Positions 59,694-64,000 of a stretch of 64,000 nucleotides of DNA are shown here, piece after piece (the stretch's first letter is position 1; every line of letters starts with the position of its first letter). Source of the stretch: UBA1845 sp002338715. GTDB taxonomy: Bacteria > Planctomycetota > Phycisphaerae > UBA1845. The stretch spans positions 128,471-192,470 of the forward strand of contig DAORAL010000004.1 in assembly GCA_035344155.1 (NCBI GenBank). Direction: 5' to 3'. A model generated the notes under the pieces. It saw nothing but the letters and a program-made list of their open reading frames with translations, was not told the origin of the DNA and made no database searches. The position numbers were made by a program, and so were the translations under genes.

Positions 59694-62555
59694 ATGACAT
59701 TCGCACAAATACGCCAACAGTTTCTCGATTTCTTTGCGGGCAAGGATCACGCCATCGTCGATTCGTCACCGGTTGTACCGCACGACGACCCGACGCTGCT
59801 CTTTACCAACGCGGGGATGAATCAGTTCAAGGATGTTTTTCTGGGAAGCGGCTCGCGTTCATACGTGCGGGCAGCCGACACCCAAAAGTGCATTCGCGCC
59901 GGCGGTAAACACAACGATCTCGACGATGTCGGTAAAGATACATACCACCACACGTTTTTCGAGATGCTGGGCAACTGGTCGTTCGGCGACTACTTCAAGG
60001 AAGACGCGATCAAGTGGGCGTGGCAACTGCTCACCGAGGTCTGGGGCATCGAGAAAGATCGATTGTATGCGACGTATTTTGAAGGCGATCCGGAGAACAA
60101 TTTAGAGCCTGATCTCGAAGCGGCAGACCTTTGGAAAAAGCTGACCGACATCGATCCGGCCCACGTGATTCCCGGCGACAAGAAGGACAACTTCTGGGAG
60201 ATGGGTGCGACGGGGCCATGCGGTCCGTGCAGCGAAATTCACGTCGACCTGACGCCGGACAAATCGGGCGGCTCGCGCGTCAACCAGGACGATCCGAGCG
60301 TGATTGAAATCTGGAACCTGGTGTTCATCCAGTTCAACCGCGTTGCAGACGGTACGCTTCATCCGCTGCCTGCCAAGCATGTCGATACAGGGATGGGGTT
60401 CGAGCGCATTTGCGCCGTGCTTCAAGCCAAAAAGAGCAACTACGATACCGACGTCTTTACGCCGGTCTTCAATGCGATTCAAGAGCGAACTGGTTCTGCC
60501 CCTTATACCGGTTTGCTTGAAAGCGAAGTCAAAGGGCAAGCCGACAAGCGCGATGCGTTGATGCGCGATGTGTCGTATCGTGTCATCGCCGATCACCTGC
60601 GCTGCCTGACCTTCGCCCTGACCGACGGCGCGGTGCCCAGCAACGAAGGGCGCGGGTATGTGCTTCGTCGCATTTTGCGGCGGGCGGTGCGCTACGGTCG
60701 TCAGTATTTCGACATGACCGAACCGTTCCTATGCGATCTGGTCGCGCCGCTGGTCGAACACATGGGCGACGCGTTCCCCGAATTGCGCAATGCAAATCAA
60801 GGTCGAAACATCGAGCACGTCGTTGAACTCATTCGCGACGAGGAAGTGTCGTTTGGCCGCACGCTCGATCGCGGCATCAAACTGTTCGACGAAGCCGCAG
60901 AGCGTGCTGAAAACAATCGCATTCGGGCGGAAGATGCGTTCATGCTGCACGACACCTATGGCTTCCCCGTCGATTTGACGGAGCTGATGGCCGAGGAACG
61001 CGGCATGTCCGTCGACACGGTTGGGTATGAACGCTTGATGGACGAAGCCCGCAAGCGCGCCCAAGCCGCCGGCGGTGGCGACGACGAGTTCAACATGAAC
61101 ATCATCGACGCACTCCCAGCCACCGATGACTCGGCGAAATACGAAACCACCATGACCACCGGCCAACTGCTTGGCTACGTGTGTGACGGACAGTTTGTCG
61201 ACGAAGGCGAAGTTCCGTTGGGCGAGACGGTCGCGCTTATCACCGATGAAACATGTTTCTACGGCGAGCAGGGCGGTCAGGTGGGCGATCGCGGCGACCT
61301 GGAAGCCACCGGTGAATCACCCGGTGCGTTTGACGTTCCGGGCTTCCGCGTCACCGACACCAAGCGTTTCGGCGAAACCGTGCTGCACATCGGCGAGATG
61401 GTGTCGAGCGAATTTCCATTGACGGTCGGCACGACGTTGAAGATGAACGTCGATGCGGATGAACGCCAGCAGATCGTGCGCAACCACACCGCCACCCATC
61501 TCTTGAACTGGGCGCTGCGGGTCGTATTGGGTTCGGGCGTCGATCAGCGCGGTTCGCTGGTGGATACCGATAAGACGCGATTCGACTTTACGTGTCGAAA
61601 GGCGCTTGAGGTCGATGAGTTGGAGCGCGTCGGCAAACTCGTCGAACAAAAAATCAGCGCCGCCCTCGTCGTTCAAACCAAGGAAGTGGCTGAGACGGAT
61701 GCGCGTCACATCAACACGCTGCGGGCGGTGTTTGGCGAGAAGTATCCCGAGCGCGTGCGCGTCGTATCGATCGGCGCCGACATCGATCAGATGCTCACCA
61801 CCCCCGACGATGAAAAATGGATGGAATACTCGGTGGAGTACTGCGGTGGAACGCACGTTCAAACCACATCCGAAATCGAACACTTCGTGTTGATCGGTGA
61901 GGAGGGCGTGGCCAAGGGCATCCGCCGCGTCGTCGGCATCACTGGCGAACACGCGGCCCAAGCTGTGCGCGATGGCGAAGCGCTCGCGAATGAGTTGGCG
62001 TCGCTTGCAAAGAAGGTCGATTCGGGCGAGTCCGTCGACCTCGCAAGCATGCAGCAACGCCTGACCGATTCGGTCATCCCGATCGCGGTCAAGCACACCT
62101 TGCGGCAGCAGTTGATCGAGTTGCAAAAGAAACTCAAAAAGTCAGAGAAGGCATCGTCCGCAGCTTCTGCCGACGCGGTGTTTGCAGCCGTCGATGATCT
62201 CGTCGCAAGCGCCCAGACCATCGGCGACATCACCGTGGTCGTCGGCGAGGTTCCGACGGCAAATGGCGACGCCCTGCGTACGGCCATCGACCGCGTGCGG
62301 CAAAAGACGAAGGGCTCGGCTGTCCTGCTCGCGACCCACGAGGATGGCAAAGTCACGTTGATGGCGGGCATGAGCAAATCGGCGATCGCAGCCGGTCTGA
62401 AGGCGGGCGACCTCATCCGCGAAATCGCACCGCATGTCGGCGGAAAGGGCGGTGGTCGACCCGATATGGCCCAGGGCGGTGGTGGAAACCCCGAAGGCAT
62501 CGCCGAAGCCATCAGCGCCGCCACCGATTGGCTCCGCGGTAAACTGGGCGCTTAA
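59694..62555 (+). CDS. alaS: Alanyl-tRNA synthetase
   Basis: From the ATG at 59694 the product has 953 residues. Motif blocks: TFAQIRQQFLDFFAGKDHAIVDSSPVVP, LLFTNAGMNQFKDVFLG, WEMGATGPCGPCSEIH and the editing zinc motif NHTATHLLNW plus EYCGGTHVQ. The C-terminal DHHA1-like domain ends in PHVGGKGGGRPDMAQGGGGNPEGI. It charges tRNA-Ala and edits Ser/Gly mischarging. It is somewhat longer than the E. coli enzyme, owing to a stretch near YERLMDEARKRAQAAGGGDDEFNM. No T-box or other leader structure is evident upstream. Confidence 0.97.
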   Translation: MTFAQIRQQFLDFFAGKDHAIVDSSPVVPHDDPTLLFTNAGMNQFKDVFLGSGSRSYVRAADTQKCIRAGGKHNDLDDVGKDTYHHTFFEMLGNWSFGDYFKEDAIKWAWQLLTEVWGIEKDRLYATYFEGDPENNLEPDLEAADLWKKLTDIDPAHVIPGDKKDNFWEMGATGPCGPCSEIHVDLTPDKSGGSRVNQDDPSVIEIWNLVFIQFNRVADGTLHPLPAKHVDTGMGFERICAVLQAKKSNYDTDVFTPVFNAIQERTGSAPYTGLLESEVKGQADKRDALMRDVSYRVIADHLRCLTFALTDGAVPSNEGRGYVLRRILRRAVRYGRQYFDMTEPFLCDLVAPLVEHMGDAFPELRNANQGRNIEHVVELIRDEEVSFGRTLDRGIKLFDEAAERAENNRIRAEDAFMLHDTYGFPVDLTELMAEERGMSVDTVGYERLMDEARKRAQAAGGGDDEFNMNIIDALPATDDSAKYETTMTTGQLLGYVCDGQFVDEGEVPLGETVALITDETCFYGEQGGQVGDRGDLEATGESPGAFDVPGFRVTDTKRFGETVLHIGEMVSSEFPLTVGTTLKMNVDADERQQIVRNHTATHLLNWALRVVLGSGVDQRGSLVDTDKTRFDFTCRKALEVDELERVGKLVEQKISAALVVQTKEVAETDARHINTLRAVFGEKYPERVRVVSIGADIDQMLTTPDDEKWMEYSVEYCGGTHVQTTSEIEHFVLIGEEGVAKGIRRVVGITGEHAAQAVRDGEALANELASLAKKVDSGESVDLASMQQRLTDSVIPIAVKHTLRQQLIELQKKLKKSEKASSAASADAVFAAVDDLVASAQTIGDITVVVGEVPTANGDALRTAIDRVRQKTKGSAVLLATHEDGKVTLMAGMSKSAIAAGLKAGDLIREIAPHVGGKGGGRPDMAQGGGGNPEGIAEAISAATDWLRGKLGA

Positions 62556-62621
62556 TCACCCGGCCATTGGCTCGTCGACGCGGCCCCAGACTCCGGTAAT
62601 TCCCCTATTTTCAACGCCAAA

Positions 62622-62649
62622 CGCCCCAATTTTGCGCATTTTGGGGGCG
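62622..62649. other. GC-rich hairpin after alaS
   Basis: CGCCCC and GGGGCG pair around an AATTTTGCGCATTTTG loop with one bulged G. It lies 67 bases after alaS and has no T-tract, so it could be a protein-binding or processing site rather than a terminator. Confidence 0.4.
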
Positions 62650-62727
62650 GGGACGTGAAGGGTTGGTCCACGGTTGGACGATATCACCCGAGCAGGTTTC
62701 GTTGATATCACAGCCGACTGGACGCCA

Positions 62728-63930
62728 ATGGCCAACGCAGCAGACAATCGATCCGCGACCGGTGCATCGCACCAACGCCCGCGCACGAAGGTCCTGGTGG
62801 TCGGTCCGGTGACGGCTGTCGGCGGCATCGGGCAGGTCGCCCGCATGTCGGTCGGGGCGATGGATACGAAGCGGTTCGACATCGCCACCTGCGACACCAC
62901 CAAGGACACGCCTGAAGACCGAAGCCTGGCCACCGCACTGTGGTCGCACGTTCGGCGATTGGGCAATCTGATCCACGGCATCCGCAAGCATCAACCCGAC
63001 CTGGTCCACCTTCATACGTGCAGTTATCTGACGTTCTACCGCACGCTGATCGACGTGGCGGTCTGCCGCTGCATGGGACGCAACTACGTCCTGCACATTC
63101 ACGGCGGATTGTTTGATGAGTTTCTCGCCTCCCTTCGCGGTTGGAAGAAGGCCTTGGTATCCAATGCGCTGCGACATGCCGGACGCGTGATCGTGTTGGG
63201 ACATTGTTGGCGGACGAATCTGATGCGGCGGGTGGCGGGCATGGACATCGCGGTCCTGCCCAATGCCATCGAGCTTGCGGACGAACCTTGTAAAAGTGAT
63301 GCGCCTGAGACGCTGCGCGGCGTGGCGTTTGTTGGCGATCTTTCCGAACCGAAGCGACCCGAAGATTTGATCGTGGCCTATGCCGCGCTACCAAGTCCGA
63401 TGCGCAAGGCGTTTCCGCTGCACATTGTCGGTGGGGGGACGCCGCTGCGAAAGGGGCATTTGCGATCGTTGGCGGTGCGACTCGGGATTGAAGACCGCGT
63501 GATCTTTCACGGGTCGCTGGCCCATGAGCGGGTGACGAAGTTGCTTCGATCGGTCGATCTGTTTGTCCTGCCGAGTCGGGCAGAGGGGCAGCCGATCGCG
63601 CTGATGGAAGCGATGGCCGCTCGGGCGGCATCGATCGTGACGGGCGTCGGGGCGATTCCAGAAACGGTGACGGACGGGGTGGAAGCCCGGGTCATCAATC
63701 CATGCAACCCGCTTCAGCTTGCCAACGCCATGCGGGACCTACTCCCGAACGCGGACAAGCGAAGGTCGATGGGCCATGCCGCGCGACTGCGGGTTGAAAA
63801 CGATTTCGCGACGGAACGCTTCGCCCGCAACCTTGCCGCCATTTGGGACGCGGAAGCCCGCCGCAACGCCAAGAAGGACGCAGTCCCGGTCCCGCGGCTG
63901 GCGACCACGACCTTCCGGTCGATCCTCTGA
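62728..63930 (+). CDS. Glycosyltransferase, GT4-like
   Basis: The ATG at 62728 gives 400 residues; a TTG at 62674 would add 18. The N-terminal Rossmann half has RTKVLVVGPVTAVGGIGQVARMS and LVHLHTCSYLTFYRTLI; the C-terminal half has FVGDLSEPKRPEDLIVAYAAL, LHIVGGGTPLRKGHL, FHGSLAHERVTKLL and DLFVLPSRAEGQPIALMEAMAARA. These fit a GT-B fold, GT4 family enzyme, with E-x7-E in the C-terminal donor-binding loop (AEGQPIALMEAM). It probably adds sugar to an envelope glycan using a nucleotide-sugar. No companion glycan genes follow before the window ends. Confidence 0.9.
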   Translation: MANAADNRSATGASHQRPRTKVLVVGPVTAVGGIGQVARMSVGAMDTKRFDIATCDTTKDTPEDRSLATALWSHVRRLGNLIHGIRKHQPDLVHLHTCSYLTFYRTLIDVAVCRCMGRNYVLHIHGGLFDEFLASLRGWKKALVSNALRHAGRVIVLGHCWRTNLMRRVAGMDIAVLPNAIELADEPCKSDAPETLRGVAFVGDLSEPKRPEDLIVAYAALPSPMRKAFPLHIVGGGTPLRKGHLRSLAVRLGIEDRVIFHGSLAHERVTKLLRSVDLFVLPSRAEGQPIALMEAMAARAASIVTGVGAIPETVTDGVEARVINPCNPLQLANAMRDLLPNADKRRSMGHAARLRVENDFATERFARNLAAIWDAEARRNAKKDAVPVPRLATTTFRSIL

Positions 63931-64000
63931 TTGAGCCGATTCCGCGGCTAGAGCGGCTTAAGTCCAAGCGTAGCGCATGTTAGGCGCTTGTTCGGGTTGC

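Noticed and set aside
62622..62649. Intrinsic terminator after alaS
   Set aside because: The hairpin is GC-rich but lacks a T-tract, so I keep it only as a hairpin.

Overview
The window looks like a chromosomal segment of a member of the Planctomycetota, perhaps a Phycisphaerae-like lineage. The lineage is inferred from three things: giant secreted proteins ending in a thrombospondin-type-3 plus dockerin-like tail (CNGPFDFDHDGDVD...), a CGYNLRGL...CPECG zinc ribbon in a membrane protein, and a deoxyhypusine-synthase-like gene in a polyamine operon. Coding density is high, both strands are used, and TTG or GTG starts are common. LpxD, LpxI, a TolC-type outer-membrane protein and many lipoproteins point to a diderm envelope. 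I found no rRNA, tRNA, CRISPR array, complete insertion sequence or prophage.

Layout. 1-8.8 kb: a 5'-truncated LamG/dockerin-like surface protein, an exported TPR protein and an 1879-residue purple-acid-phosphatase-like multidomain protein. 8.8-16.4 kb: two lipoproteins (one metzincin-like), purL with a PurS-like front end overlapping purQ, and an NhaC-type antiporter. 16.5-19.2 kb: a visibly AT-richer accessory stretch with a secreted unknown, a gene broken by a 1-nt frameshift and a PIN-like protein. 19.2-28.5 kb: hydrolase, type-4 uracil-DNA glycosylase, AGCS amino-acid symporter, lipoproteins and the lpxD-lpxI pair. 28.5-35 kb: MscS channel with a cyclic-nucleotide-binding-type domain, DUF819 permease, thioredoxin/MsrA-like protein and RecJ. 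35-39.7 kb: a second AT-richer accessory stretch with a tightly overlapping dual-OB/DUF488/DUF488 operon, a cupin and large unknowns. 39.8-48.4 kb: HEAT-repeat protein, several small envelope proteins (including a lipoprotein resembling a SecD periplasmic segment), dUTPase-like protein, RNase PH and RdgB. 48.5-52.9 kb: a polyamine cluster (pyruvoyl arginine decarboxylase, DHS-like synthase, agmatinase) followed by thiS-thiG. 53-64 kb: TolC-like protein, phosphohexomutase with a Cys4 N-terminal extension, a catalytic/degenerate M16 peptidase pair, alaS and a glycosyltransferase.

The three polyamine genes, read together, predict arginine -> agmatine -> putrescine -> sym-homospermidine. The lpx pair covers two steps of lipid A synthesis, and purL/purQ form the FGAM synthase.

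A second layer is a set of short palindromic repeats confined to intergenic DNA. Two families have the GTAG-plus-hairpin form of REP sequences, and one of these occurs as two precise 64-bp inverted pairs with related spacers. A third is a CACTGCTC hairpin. A fourth resembles the neisserial dRS3 pattern and bounds a 231-bp segment. The dual-OB/DUF488 operon, the frameshifted gene, the repeat families and the domain-architecture oddities are the items most worth a second look.
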